Source: Endocalyx cinctus
Lineage: Eukaryota > Ascomycota > Sordariomycetes > Amphisphaeriales > Apiosporaceae
NCBI GenBank assembly: GCA_001600455.1
Contig: BCKC01000001.1
Span: 7,137,418-7,201,417, forward strand
Direction: 5' to 3'
DNA: 64,000 nt
In this document: one piece after another, positions 10,701-23,746 of the stretch
Position numbering within the stretch: position 1 is the first letter of the stretch
Layout of the letters: each line of letters starts with the position of its first letter
Notes under the pieces: model-generated
Databases searched by the model: none
The model's input: the letters and a program-made list of their open reading frames with translations, nothing else
Told to the model about the DNA's origin: nothing
Position numbers and translations under genes: made by a program

Positions 10701-13638
10701 CTTATATTCGTCTCCAAGTCGTACGTATCCTATTCCCGGGTGAGAAAAAAAGAAGAAAAAGAATGAATATCATATTAAATTTCTCTACTAAAATATACTC
10801 TGCCATAAATTCACAGGAACCGGAATTCTCGGGTACATAGTATTTTGGAGGGGGGAGTTTGACAGCTACACTACGCTACGAGAGGGAGGGGGGAAGAGAT
10901 ATTATCGAGAAATCGGCAATATGAAGCAGGGATTTTCTACTTTAGCTGACGTTCCCTACGATATCCTGGTTGGATCAAAAGATAAACTAAAGTCGACTTT
11001 TTAGATAATGCGTAGAGAAATTTAAACGCCATCGTGATTACCGATATCGACCTGATCCAAGAGATGTACCAATAAATGTATTTTACTAATTTTATTATCT
11101 ATCGATTCAGAAAAAGATATACCCATGGATAGATTCATTGATACTTTAATCATATCATCTAAACAATCATTCGAACTTATATATATATTTAGATATACAA
11201 GAAGCCAAGAAAGTCAAGAACTCAAAGCATCACTTTAAGGAAAATAAATCCGAAGAACGGAGCCGAAGCGAGTGTGAAAAGATCAACACCAAGAACGTCG
11301 GAAAAGGGGGCGGGGGAAGAAAATTAGCTCATGGGCCCTACCATAATACAAAAAAAAAAAAAAGGCATGGCTTGAATCCCGAGTTTCTATGCTAAGTGCT
11401 ATGATGCTAGATGCTATACGTACTCTGTATAATAAATCCGCTTAGAAATATCATACCTAGGTATATACATACATACATATAGTAAGCTAAGCTAACCACC
11501 GGAAGCACGCTCGCCTACACCTACTTCCCCAGACGGTTGGTTACGAGAGAGGTGGCGGTGACAAGGGAATAGAAAAGCAGGATTAACACCATCAACCAGA
11601 TTCTCCGAGATGGGACAAACCCTGAAACATTCATGTGTTCCCTTTTCTTTTTTTCTCCTTTTTTTCCCCAACTTATGCCGAGGGAAAAGTAATAAGTAGG
11701 GCCTTAACTAGTATATACACAGCTACACTAATAATTGGAGGAAATAAGAAAAGAAGAAGAGAAACGACGCCCGACCCAAATCTCGTCCATGGCCTGATTT
11801 CCTATCTACTTTACGTATCATATACCTGGCTGGCTTTAAACTAGTAACATGGTAGACACCCCGACATGGGTGACATTGACAGATACACACACACGTACAC
11901 ATACACCATATATATATCCATGGATGATGGAGATCCTCCATACTATGTTTGAGTTCTTCCACGTGTGTGAAATGTTATGAACCTAGGATGAGTAAAAACC
12001 CAATCCATGCACAAAACACCGTCGTATCCTTGGTCTTGGTACCGTAATGAAAACTCCATTTACCACCTGGCGTATTGTCGCAGTGACAACAGCGACGACG
12101 CACTCGGATATATCTCGATGTGATTAGATAGTATAGATCCCCACGAGTGTGCGTATCCACAATTTATTTATTTACCTCTTTTTTATCTCTTATTTCGTAC
12201 AGAGGGAGAATAATAGATAATTAGATAGCCGACGTTAAGCTTTGGGACAAGCAGTCGACGATCCCTTTCCCTTTTCTAACCCCCCTCCCTATTCCCTTTC
12301 AGAACGGATCGAACACGGCAATTCACCCAAGCTCAAAAGGACAGCCTTGGAAATTACATATTGCTACCCTACGGAGGCGACCAAGATAATTCAGAAGGAA
12401 AAGCAAAAAGAATACCAGCCAGGTGGCACACGAATGATATTCAATCAATTTCGATGATTTTCTTCATCCCTTTCTAGTTTTACTTTTTTTTTTCTGTCTC
12501 GTTTGCCGTTATCGGTTGCATTTGGGCTAGGTCGATAAAACCGGGATGTATGGAGATAAACTTCCGCGCCAACCACCTGGGACGGATTGACCTTAGAGAG
12601 GGTGTACGAAATATTAAGAAGAATGCGTAGATAGGCGGGTGACAGTCAGATAACTGCAAGGACGCGACGCCACCTAGATACGGTACGGTAGATCAAGATG
12701 CACACGATTGACGACTTCGGCGCACAGAAGACATTTTCTTTCTTTCTCGTTGTCTGTCTGCCTATCTATCTTGTCTCACTTTCCTTTTCTTCTTGAGTTC
12801 TCTCTACTGTGTCTCCAACTTCGTAGATTGATATCCTGAAAGAAAATAAGACTAACCCCCATCCTCAATTCGAGTTCATCTCCAACTAATATATTGAAAA
12901 AAAGTAAGCATCAATCAGCGAGGGGCCGAGTAAAATCTCTCATCCCTGCCCCGAGCACACCTCATTCAAGGCTCCGCTCGCTATAGGTCTGAGGTTTGGT
13001 AGCGTCGCCCAAATGGAAATGACTTCATTTATCTCTGACCATCTCATGCTACCGTATAATCAGCGACGTCCGTCGCACAAACGTTTTTCTTTCTTTCTTC
13101 GTCTTCCTTAATAAACCGTTATGTGTCATCGCATGAAATACATACTTCTGCTTACTGCATGTTGTGCGCCTGAGAAAACAAAAGGAAGAAACCCAAAAAA
13201 AAAAAAAAAAAAAACACGCAACCCGACCAACCACCAATAAATTTAACCGTGATAACCCGCCTCGCTTCGAAGTGTAAGCAGGTACCCATGTTGTGTGGGA
13301 CCCTCAAAATGATGTATGTGTGATGAGGTAATAAACATAGGGATGAGGTAGTTATATGAGGACGAACCATAGTGATGTGTGCGCATGTATATGGGTATAA
13401 TATAATATAATGGGGTAGATAATTGCAAGGAAGAAGTCAGATCCCGGAGAACAGCCGACGCCTCCCTACCCAACGCCACGTTCCTGCCACCCTGGGCTGC
13501 CTGGTTATTTTTTTCTTTCTTTCGTTCTTTAGACAGTCTTTTTTTTTTTCTTGGTAGATAACTATATATACGTTTCTCACTGCGGGAACCGGATGCAGAA
13601 CATGAAAAATGGGTCTCTGCATCATCTCATAAGTTCTC

Positions 13639-16034
13639 TCAGCCGAACACGATGGTAACGCCCATGTCGGCGCTGACCTTCCTCCAGAGATGGGGATGAT
13701 CCCCGTCTCCCCTTCCTAGTCCGAAGTCGGCGACGCTGCCGTTACTGCTGTGCATATGGTCGACCCTCTTCCAGACCTCGCGCACGATGCGCCAGGCCTG
13801 CTCGATATTCGTCATACCCTGACGCATCTCGATCTCGACGAAGGCCCGTTCCGCGAGCGCCCTGTCCTCGGGAGCGAGGGCCTCGCAAGCGGCCACGAAG
13901 AGGGGCCACAGGAGCGCGCCCATCGGCCCCCGGTGCGCCACCGTCTCGACGCAGTGTCGCAGCGCCGCCTTCGCGTGCTTCTGCACGAGCTCGTGCGAGG
14001 GCGGGTACGCGTATATGGTCCGGTGCAGGTACACGAACGCGCTGTGGCGGTACGCGAGCGCGTTGTGCAGGATCGACTGCAGCCTGCTCCTGTCGTGCAT
14101 TTCCCGCTGATCCTCGCCGCCGCTAAATGACTCGACCAGCAGCATGCCGTCCTCCCTCATCGCCGTGTGCGGCGGGAGGCAGGGCTCCCACCGGGCGAGG
14201 GCCGTCCTGATCGCTTGCGAGGTCGTCTCGAATTCGGTCCGGAGCACGGCGACCTTGGACGCCTGGTTCATCCGGATCGCCATCTGCAGCTCGTCTTTGA
14301 GGGAGGACAGGTTCGCGAGCCGGTGCATGATCGGCCACAGCGTCGTCGCCATGCCGAGGAGGGTGTCCACGTTGCTTAGCGGGGAGGCGACGTGCGCGTG
14401 GAGCGGTGGAAAGGGGACTAGGCAGCCGGCGGCAGGGGCGGTGGAAAGCGGAGGCTTGCCTAATGATAGCGCGGTGATGACGTCGTAAAATCGAAAAGCC
14501 TAAGCGGTAAGTAACGTGGCTTTGTTAGCAGAATTTCTGTTAGGGGGGGGGGGGGNGGGGGGGGACGCTAAAATATAGATCCCGCAACCTAACTTACTCG
14601 TTCTAAGAAACGACCTGCAGGGCTCAGCCCCTGAGATGTGTTCATAATAGTTAGAGCCCCTTTTAAATGTCCATCTACAATACTTGATCGCCCTCGTTGG
14701 ACAAGCTAGATGAAGGAGAGATCTTGCATTAGCCGCGAAATATTTTACCTAGCGCCTGCGCATGCCATAAAAACTAATAATACTAGCCACAACTTACAAC
14801 TTCATAGTAGACCAGCAGCATAATAGCAGCCAAAAGTTCGTTCTTGTCCACTCTAGTACCCTCCTCGATGAGCATCGCAAGGCCCTGTATTGCTTGGTTA
14901 TGGAAGTACATCGACTTCTCGGCGTTTTCTACGCCGCGGTATTCTAAATGCGCGCTCGCGAGGGCGAATATGGCATTCAGAACCGGCTTGCTCTCGTACG
15001 ACAGCGGCAGGACCAGTTGTTGGAATGGGTTACCAGACTCCTCGCGAAAGACGATCAAATGTGATAGCACGTTGCAGAAATGATCTACTAGCGCGCGTCG
15101 GTTAGCCTGACCCGAAAATTCCGAGAAGACGGGTGAGATGAACTCGAGCCTCGGTGACGCCGTGGGACAGGGCGAGATCATAGCGAGGTCGGGTGGTAAT
15201 GATCGCGCTGGTACGATGGGGCCGGGGTTCAAACTTCTACTGCGCACAACCACCGCCGTTTTATCTTCGCTTCGTGTAACTTCGTAATTGCGATACGTCG
15301 TGGAGGTGACAGGTGAAGGTAAGTCGGTTGATATGACACCGCTGGTAGTGTATCCTTCCAAGAACGACCTTGGCTCCAATTCGCTAACAGTCGGACTTAT
15401 TATACCGTCCGAATCATCCAGCTCGCCATCTTCCGTATTATCTTGCCACCGACAGCTGTCGGGCAGTAAGTCATCTATCAGTCCATTAATCCTCTCAAGG
15501 GAATCCTGCGGTCCCTTCTTCTTTCGCTGTCGCGGTTTTACCGTCTCGTATGCGCAGTCGAGGCCCCTTTCTACACATCGCGCGCATTGAGGACGCTTTT
15601 CATCGCACTTTTTTTTCTGTTTTGCAAACACATAATAAGTTAAATCAGAAGTCTATCAAGCGAGATGTGTAGGCCGTTACAGTTTTATGAAATAGCGAGG
15701 TCATACTTTTTCCTTGCTGGTCCATGTTAGCTCATGTCTCTTCCTGTGGAAATAGATAGCCCGTGCGTCGACAGGTTTCATGACAGTTGTTACTTACCAA
15801 AAAGTGCAACCTATGAGATGCGGAAAAGAACGAGGGATTAGCTCCAGGCTTCAGGCGCAAATGTGACGGTACGGGCAAGATACAGCAAGGCAAGAGCTCA
15901 TGACTAGTGCTCATAGAAATATGTCCACGGTGATGGGATGAGAGAAGAGAATGTTGTAGGTACGGTCAACACTAACCTGCACGAGAACGTTTCTTAGGCA
16001 CCTTGGGCGGTGCGAGTCTCGTGTATAGCAACAT
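13639..16034 (-). CDS. Zn2Cys6 transcription factor (Fungal_trans_2 type) with two microexons
   Basis: The model is complement of 13639-14499, 14598-14705, 14798-15616, 15707-15716, 15798-15810 and 15977-16034, 1869 nt for 622 residues. Exon 2 is 13 nt and exon 3 is 10 nt. Together with their neighbours they build a perfect zinc cluster, CTFCKEKKKKC then [17 protein letters not shown], with cysteines at 21, 24, 31, 38, 41 and 48. Without the microexons the first two cysteines are missing. All introns have GT-AG ends, with donors GTAAGT, GTATGA and GTTAGT. The rest matches the PF11951-type regulator domain: [20 protein letters not shown], a [20 protein letters not shown] segment supplied by the 108-nt exon, and [20 protein letters not shown] nuclear regulator of unknown targets. 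The intron at 14500-14597 contains the window's only ambiguous base. Confidence 0.92.
14543..14564. repeat. Poly-G tract with one unresolved base
   Basis: A homopolymer G run with an N at 14556. It lies inside the last intron of the Zn2Cys6 gene, so it does not affect the protein. The N marks an assembly or read-quality problem, and the true length of the run is unknown. Confidence 0.95.
15707..15810 (-). other. Microexon pair (10 nt and 13 nt) encoding part of a zinc cluster
   Basis: Exon 15798-15810 reads GTTGCACTTTTTG on the coding strand and supplies Cys-Thr-Phe plus two bases of the second Cys codon. Exon 15707-15716 reads CAAGGAAAAA and completes that Cys, followed by Lys-Glu-Lys. They are separated by an 81-nt intron and flanked by 166-nt and 90-nt introns. 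Both have canonical AG before and GT after. The assembled cluster has exact Zn2Cys6 spacing, which supports both exons. Confidence 0.88.
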
Positions 16035-19000
16035 ATCGTCAAGTAGCAAGATAAAATGATTGTTTAAGTATAGTCCGGCCTTAAAAATATACTTCTAATA
16101 ACGAAATTTAATATAAAACGGCGTGAAAACTCTCAACCCCCCAGCCTATAGTAATACATAATGCGAAATGCGTGATGGTATGTACATTGACATAATTTTA
16201 CCGCCTCATAGAAACAATAAGTAGATAGAACAAAACTGATTTAGTTGAACGATGCAAAGCAGCTTTGCCACATTGAGGCGACGGGAAGATGGTAGGACGT
16301 AATCGATAGGTGTAAGAAGAGAGATAGAAGAAAAGAATAACGAATTAGAGTCCTAAGAAAGAGGAGTTCTAGAAGAAAAATGGCCAAGTCATGCTGTACG
16401 AAATTATCATGAGAGTGTGACCTGTAGCGAGTGGAGCGTCATGCACATCCATTAACCCTACTTCCCTACCTAATCCATGGAATTTCATCCAAGGAGACGG
16501 TCTATATTCGGGCCCTACTTCCGAACAGGACAGGAATTACCGATTGTGCGGGCGTACCTGATGGGTCTGTAACCTACGTAAGAACGCTGACAATGCTATT
16601 TGGAGTTTGAGTCTAGAAGGTCAAAAAGCCAACAGATCTCCACAAGCAAATCAAAGGTGGAGAGGATCGTCCACGTTCGTTTTTTCCCTTGTGCCTTTGC
16701 GGGGTTCCTCCAGCTTGTCAGGCTTGTCTCAATAACTCCCCAGCTCCCCCAGATTAGTGATTGACACAAGAATTATGATTGATGAACAGGGTTTAAGTGC
16801 TTGTTAATCAATTCCGTTTTCAATAGAAAAGTCATGAGGCTTGAATTCAGCATTGAAAAAAAGTAAACCGATATCAAGAAAATAACTAACACTGACCTCT
16901 TCGAAACAAGTCTGTCGGTTGCACGGATAATTCCTGCATAATCTTTTTTCACGATACGAGATACACTAAATTCAACGTTACGGTTGATCGGTGAGGAGAA
17001 ACGCTACCACACCCCAAATATCACTCGTACTCAGATGATCTGGTAGTAAGAAAATCCACACTTGGCCTCTTCGAATTGTCTTATTCAGGCACGTTTCTCC
17101 GCATCGATCCACCTTCAGGTTAGTTAAATTGGTGGAGAAACCCATTCCAACAAGGAAAAACCATGCAACCATGGTATTTTCTTATTGCTATCACAATGCT
17201 ATTGTTCATTATTGATGTTATTCACATTATAATGACATTATAATTCTAGGTTTCTTTGGAGAGAGAGCGAATGCCCCTTTTTCATTTCGGGATAAAGAAA
17301 GAATTGGGAAGAATATGTCAGAAAGGTGTATCAACAACCCAGTTGTCTTAGGTACATACATTAGTTGAAGAAACATTTCGGGAAGTAGGATCGCTTTACC
17401 GACAATTCGTGCTTCACAACAGGCAGTAAGCGGCCTAAAAAGCAAAGAGAGCTAAACCGGGGTATTTCATAGGCTCTTCTTGAATAGTTACTTCACTCAC
17501 TCATTGTCTCACTTACTCCCAACAATAGTAAGTCATCTACTGTAAACCACTTGCCTATCCCAGAACCTACAGATATGCGTACATATATACACACGTATAT
17601 ATAAGTATGTATATATATATATATATATATAACGAATCTCGATGTGAAAATCAATTGAGCAAAGCAAAACTTATCTCCCCTTATCGTCTCAGATCGTCGA
17701 TTCGTCTATTCTGGGGTTTTTGGAAGCTCCACTATGTAGAGGTGTCCACTACGAAGGGAGGTCGTGAGGGTAGGAAGCCATGCCATACTACCTTACCACG
17801 CATCCGAATATTCCTGTACGATCACTCAAAACGTAGCATTGGGACGAACGCGTGGAGGATACTGGTATCGACAGAATGTGATAAACCCATTCTGTCATAA
17901 CCCAGCAGCCCGGCAGACCGGCCAAGAGGGGGAAATCTTGCATCAACTCCGTCTTACCCTGCCTGCCTGCATCCGCTAAATATGAAATAGGGCAAACTAA
18001 CGATTCTATGAGCAAGGGGTGTTAACCGACCGTATTCATCACGATAATTCCATATTCTCACTCATGAGCTGTAACTTATTTTATAGTCAAATTTGGCATG
18101 TCGTTCGCAAGAATTACCACGCGCAGACGTGTATACGCACACCAGACTCTTCAATGGACGTATTACGAGTTCTACAACTCTTATCAGACCCTCCAGAACA
18201 GCGAGGAAGAAGAGAAGATTTATAAACTCGTCAGAATATCTTCATATACTGAAAAATCAGGGCACCTTCCCCGGTGCGCTTTTATAGATCCGGAGGTGAC
18301 GATGTTTAAGTAAATAATGAGTGCGGTGAATACTTACCTACATGAATTAGCAGCGAACCCTTACCAAGTCTTGTGCTGCACACGGGGATGGATGCCGTAA
18401 GGAGAGGAAGATCAGTCGGGGGAAAATTATCCTCGGCCCTACTTACTCCAAAACCCAAAGCAGATCAAATACTCAAACTCTTCCTATTAAATACGCATCC
18501 CGGTCGATTGTTGATACAATTTTCGCCAATAGATATCTCCCCCCGAAAAAAAGAGATAGATTTTCGCTTTTCCAATCTATACTCAAGACATTACAAAGGT
18601 TTAACATTGCCCCTATTTACCTATTTTCTTCATAGGCAGTTGCAAGCTGGTTGTAAAAAAAAAAAAAAAAGCAGTTCTGTAAGCATTCGTACAACTAGAC
18701 ATAAAGCCATGTCTTTACAATACGGATGACCATTCCCCAGTCACCGAGATGGAAGTAAGGCTCATGACAGTATGCATGCCGCAGAAGCCGGGGTCAGAGG
18801 GCTATCGTCGTCTAGCAGTCCGTTTAGTTTTGATGACAACTACCCGGAAAACCACGTTGCTTGCGATGACAGTCGTGTTTGACACCGATTGAGAATTCAG
18901 AATTTCGTTCTGTGAACATGCATCGCTTAGAATAAATCTTCAACGGCGTGGATAATGCGCTACAAGTGCCTAGCGATTCCACGGTGGCGGAAAAGTTCGT

Positions 19001-21194
19001 ATGAAGACAGCCGTATCTTCAGAACAACCTCGAACCTCTTCGGCCGTTCTGACTGCCACCCTCAAAAGAGAATATCAGCGCTAAACTAGCCGTTATAGTG
19101 ATTTGAGCATAGACCCAAAGTCACAGCACTGAAGCGATGATCGCCAGGGAATACCCCTATAGCCCGCGACTTACATGGCGACAAGTGCGCCAGATGAAAG
19201 TGGCGTGAAGAGGTTGCTCAGCTCCAAGCGGGCATGGTCGGGTCTTAGTGCGGGGTACCAGGAAATCGACAATAGTATAGTTAGAAGGTGATGTCGTGTA
19301 ACGGGATGTGAGAATCTAAGGGAACTTCCCGCGTGTAGTGCTTAACGGCTACGACGAAAGCGTGTGCGACTGTGGCAAAAAAAGACTGAATGTGTAATCG
19401 GGGTTGTGGAGATATTTATCTTAGTCGACCAGATCTTTTAGCTAGAATTCCCGCAAGTGCGATAGTAGAGAATTTACAGCGCCGTAGAAGAGGCGTCGAG
19501 TTGGAGCCGACGACACATCGGTTGGTAGGTAAAATGCAATTTTCACGTGCCCTCGGATATGGTAGGTTACGTTAACTAATGCAATGTGGTGACTTTTGAA
19601 TAGGGCAAATCGTGTGAGGTTTGACTGCCGTGCTATGGAGGATTCCGAAATCCAGGCCGTCAGGCTCCAGCCGACATATTCTGGGGTACCGAACTAAAAT
19701 ATATGATACTTTCCTCTGGTCAAGACGGATATATGCATGAGGCTCTTGGCCCTCAGTATACTCTCCCCCTTCTTATCTACTGTACAAAACCGGTGCCTCT
19801 GTCCCGCTACCTGATCATAACCCAAGAAACTAAATAGCTCAGGGTCTCGGATGATATAATCCTATATCATACGCGCAGGATCAAATCACTGGGTATGTAT
19901 TCAATAATAGTCGTGAGAGTAATACAGCACTAATTGTCAGAGCGGGCGTCGCTAAATTGTTGACCATAAGCTTAATCAGACGATTCGGCCTAGTAGGACA
20001 AGACATCTGAGTAGGTATATATATGATCGGTTTCACAGACAATCAATCGTGCTACACAATACTACATTATCAAGCCAGTTGTAACCTCATCGTATTTTAT
20101 AACCAACTTCCAGAGGCGACCGGGGAAAGACCAAGAAAAAAAAAAAAAAACAGACTGACCAACGATGCTTACTTGTCTACGAACGCATCTGCTGACTGCT
20201 GACCTACGTGTATTTTCACCCACCTGAAGGAAGGAAAAGAAAAGTGCTGGGCGGCATGCGCAAGTTCCGTTCAATTTGGGGGCCTGAAATGCTAAGATGG
20301 CATCAATACGACGTGTCCCTCTTTAAATCCTTCTTCTGATAAGATGCTGAAGAGTGGCGACGAAAAAAAAAGAGGTAGTGTAATCACAAATATGCAAGAA
20401 ATGCTACAATTGGGATGGATACCCGCACTATTGAAATCTGTGATAGGCCGAGGTGATAGGAGGGGTAGGGGGGGTCCTTTTCCAAATTTTCAGAGGTGAA
20501 CCAACCAACATCCAAACAAATATGAATCAACACATTTGCTGACCATGCCCACTAATCAGAATAAGACAAGAGGGAAGGAAAAAAGATTCCCATTCTCCAA
20601 AAGTCGATGATGTGCTTCTTCTCCTGCACTGCGGTCATGTCGGCTTTTAAAAGATGCATACATAATGTCGATCCCGTCCTGTCGGTCCAGTTGTGCGTAT
20701 CCTGGTAAGGTAGGCAATGTAGTATAGGTTATCTATCAAATCGTACATCGTATTGTGTATCCACCACCACCAAGGAAAATAGAGTGCGTTGGTAGAGGGA
20801 ACCCGCAGCCTTTCTTTCCTTGCTGACGCTTCTCACTGTTGGTTCTTGGCCCATCTTAATAGTCATACTAAGCTTTTACCGACATATTCAGCTCTCTCGT
20901 TCGGATTTCTTTCTTCTTTCAGCTACATATTTTCTTCATTCTTGCCTCGAACTAGGGGTCCATTTCGTCTTCCGAGAAAAGTTAACGTACCTATACTTCA
21001 CTTGTACGTGTGATGCGGCTCCATCTAACAATCTTCAGCATCACGGCCCTTTGAAAATAGGTCGATAGTAGCTTGGTGCGGGGCGTAATGGTAGTAAGAC
21101 TGACTGCCAGATAAGTAAATACGCCGATTGGGCATCGTGAGGATCGCGATAACTTACTTTCATTATTCTTTCTCTCATCATTTTCATCAACACC
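16035..21194. other. Gene-poor region (5.2 kb)
   Basis: No intact gene is supported. The left two-thirds is AT-rich with simple repeats. A stretch at about 18750-19690 is less AT-rich and contains several short coding-like frames without a complete gene (reported separately). Near 20770-21190 the sequence becomes CT-rich, consistent with the promoter and leader of the membrane-protein gene starting at 21195. Confidence 0.6.
17607..17631. repeat. (TA)n microsatellite
   Basis: Alternating T/A run in AT-rich intergenic DNA, with no associated gene. Confidence 0.9.
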
Positions 21195-22840
21195 ATGCGA
21201 CAAAGCAAGATAAATCTGCGCAGAGCGGCATGGGCGGCCATATTAACGGTAGCGGCCAGCACGTTCGCCGACGCCGAAACAGCAGATGATACCACCGGCG
21301 ATCATCAAGATAAATTGATGTGGGTCGAGAAGAAGTACAACATAGTCCACTACCAGAAGCGCGAGCTCACCTGTCAGCTATCGGGATGGTCAGTATGTCC
21401 CGGTTCTGTGGGCGGCGGCTGTTGTCCGGGCGGTTTCAGTTGCGCTACGGACTCCTGCTCTGCTACCTCGGCACCGCCGTCGTCGGCGTGTGATACAGAA
21501 GGATACTTTCCTTGCGGTTTGGATACAGGAGCTGGTATGTCTTGCATGCATGCATAAACACATTCCGTAATAACTGACATATCTCATTAGGAACGTGCTG
21601 TCCTGACGGTCTGATATGCAATGCCAGAGGCGGCTGCGATATACCAGAGGGTGTCTCGTACAGCATGACGTGTTCAGCCGACCGGTTTCTCTGTCCAGCG
21701 TCCCTAGGTGGCGGTTGCTGTCCCTCCGGCCGCTCATGCGGCGTGAACGGTCAATGCTACAACACGACGCCGACGACATATCTAATCAGTGGCACGACCA
21801 CGGCCACCAATTCGAAAGGAGACGTTATTACTACTACCTTCACAACGTCTACCGCGTACGTTGCAGGACCGAAGTCTTCTGATGACACATACGTGCCGGT
21901 ACAGGCGAACCCGACTATACTAGCAAAACAATCCGCCATCACAGCAGTCGAGGACAAAAGCAACGGCGGCGGCGGCGGACTCAGCAAAGGTGCACTCGGC
22001 GGCATCATCGCCGGCGTCGTCATCGTCCTGATCGTCATCATCATCGCCGCCTTCCTCGTCATACGACGTCTGCGACAGACGGAGAAGGCCGTCCAGGTGG
22101 CCGACTCGCGACGGGATCAGTCGTCCACGACGCCTACGGTATCGGCAGGGCGCGAGAAGCCCGGGATCGCGCATTCGTCCATTACAGAGGTTGATGGATC
22201 CTACGTACGGACCACCGACTCGACGCCTCACGGGGGACGGAGAACGCGCTCCGAGTCGAATAGCGTGGTTTCCGCCTCTCGCAGCCGTTCGCATTCCCGG
22301 AACCAACAGCCTACTCCGAATAACTTCAACAATACCAACGCGGCTAATAATAACAGCTCGCGCACCTCGTCGCCTTGGCATTACTCGGAGGAGCCTGTCG
22401 CCATGTTATCCGATACCATGTCCGACGGTAGGCAGTCGAGCCTGAGCACGTACGCGGGCCAGGGACAGCAGCCCCAGCCGCATCGGAGGACGAGCTACGA
22501 CTCGCAAGTAGTTTACGGACACTCGCGGCAGGAAAGCAACGCAAGCGAGGTCGACGGCGTGCCTGTCTCGGAGCTGGACCACGAAGAGGCGGCGTCGAGA
22601 AGTCGATCGAGCAGCGCGACGAGGTCGGTGTCGCCCCAGATGGCGATGAACTCGAGGGCTCGGGGCGATAGCAACGCCGCCGCCGGGGGTCGTGGTGGAG
22701 ACGGTGGTGGCACCATGCCTACGCTTAACGAGATGGTCGAGTTACACGGATACTACGGCCCGGCCGAGTTCGCGGCCGGGCAGACGGCCGCGAGGATGAA
22801 TAGGGAATCATCTTCCGCACCGTCCGACCACGATGCGTGA
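21195..22840 (+). CDS. Cysteine-rich single-pass membrane protein with three CCPxG modules
   Basis: Two exons, 21195-21534 and 21591-22840, give 529 residues (intron donor GTATGT, acceptor ATTAG). The N-terminus has a signal peptide (about 1-27, hydrophobic AAWAAILTVAASTFADA). The ectodomain holds three cysteine modules: GGGCCPGGFSC, GTCCPDGLIC and GGGCCPSGRSC. A Ser/Thr-rich stalk follows, then GGGGGLSKGALGG and one transmembrane helix (about 249-273, IIAGVVIVLIVIIIAAFLVI) with a basic stop-transfer RRLRQ. The cytoplasmic tail of about 250 residues is rich in Ser, Arg and Asn and looks disordered and phosphorylatable. The architecture resembles fungal plasma-membrane or cell-wall sensors, but the CCPxG modules are not WSC domains and I recognise no named family. 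Surface localisation is well supported; function is not. Confidence 0.92.
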
Positions 22841-23746
22841 GCAGAGGGTAGTTTTTCCCATCTTAATCCTGTTCCCTGGAAATCTACTTATATCTACAGT
22901 ATCGGTGTCCGTAGGAAAGGGGTGGGTGGGGGCAGTGTGCTCTTGTCATGAGATAAAATGAACGACTTTACTCTTTTCTTCCTCTTGGTTAGGCATACAT
23001 ATAATTCACCTAGTAAGGGGAGTTACGGGGTTAACAGTTTTAAATCATCCTTGAATACCCGCGACAATTTTGAGCGCTTTTTTTTCCCTTCACCCTCGCA
23101 TATACGGTTACTTTTTTACACGCTCGCGTTGTCGGAGACGATCGGAACATTCGTTCGGGTGATGAATTTTTCTTGTTTATATTTTAAGAGATCGTTATTA
23201 TTAGTAATAGTTGTGGTAGAACGAAATCGATCAGTTTCTTTTTTATCTTCAGCTTGTTTACTATCTGTCAAAAATCATCGCATGCTTAATTGTCACCGCT
23301 ACTTGATGTCGGTGGAGAATCTGAATTTCGGCATTTCTGCTCACTTAACAGAATACAAGTAAGGCTAAGTATGTATATATATATGCGTGATATCGCAATT
23401 GAGTCATCCAAATGCTTATTGTTGAGCCTTGTGGAGATGATGCCTATTCGCAATGCGATAGGCATCCAGGCATCCTTCAAAGTTTATCCACCTAAGGTGG
23501 GTAAGCGAGCAAGCAGCCACTATTCGTGATAGGCAGACGCTTAATACTGAAGTATATAAGTAATGATGAAAAAGATGCATCAAAATATTACTCTCTAAAA
23601 CCTGGATTGCATGCCAGACTCTGTCACTTCAATTTTTTTTTAAATACAAGTTATCGCAATATTCTTGAGGAGTGAAGCAAATATTACTTAGATTGCTACC
23701 AACTCCGTCTACAAATCCCCGCTATCTCTGTACAGCCAGCAGCACC
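22841..23746. other. Intergenic region with no gene seen
   Basis: AT-rich sequence between two plus-strand genes. A 134-codon frame near 22958-23362 has no recognisable domain, and its Phe/Ser-rich composition follows the base composition. The right end is the leader of the Nudix gene. Confidence 0.55.

Larger units (their letters stand above)
9413..13638. other. Gene-free intergenic region (4.2 kb)
   Basis: This is the upstream region of the 1105-residue regulator and the downstream flank of the next one. It holds a (TTC)n tract, a (TA)n tract and numerous CT-rich and A-rich runs. The open frames are short, overlapping and without motifs. A long regulatory region or long 5' leader for the regulator gene is likely, but no specific element can be supported. 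Confidence 0.6.

Noticed and set aside
23672..23746. N-terminal extension of the Nudix protein resembling a mitochondrial presequence
   Set aside because: The extended frame begins with GTG, not ATG, and no upstream exon with matching phase was found. The ATG at 23747 is the better start.
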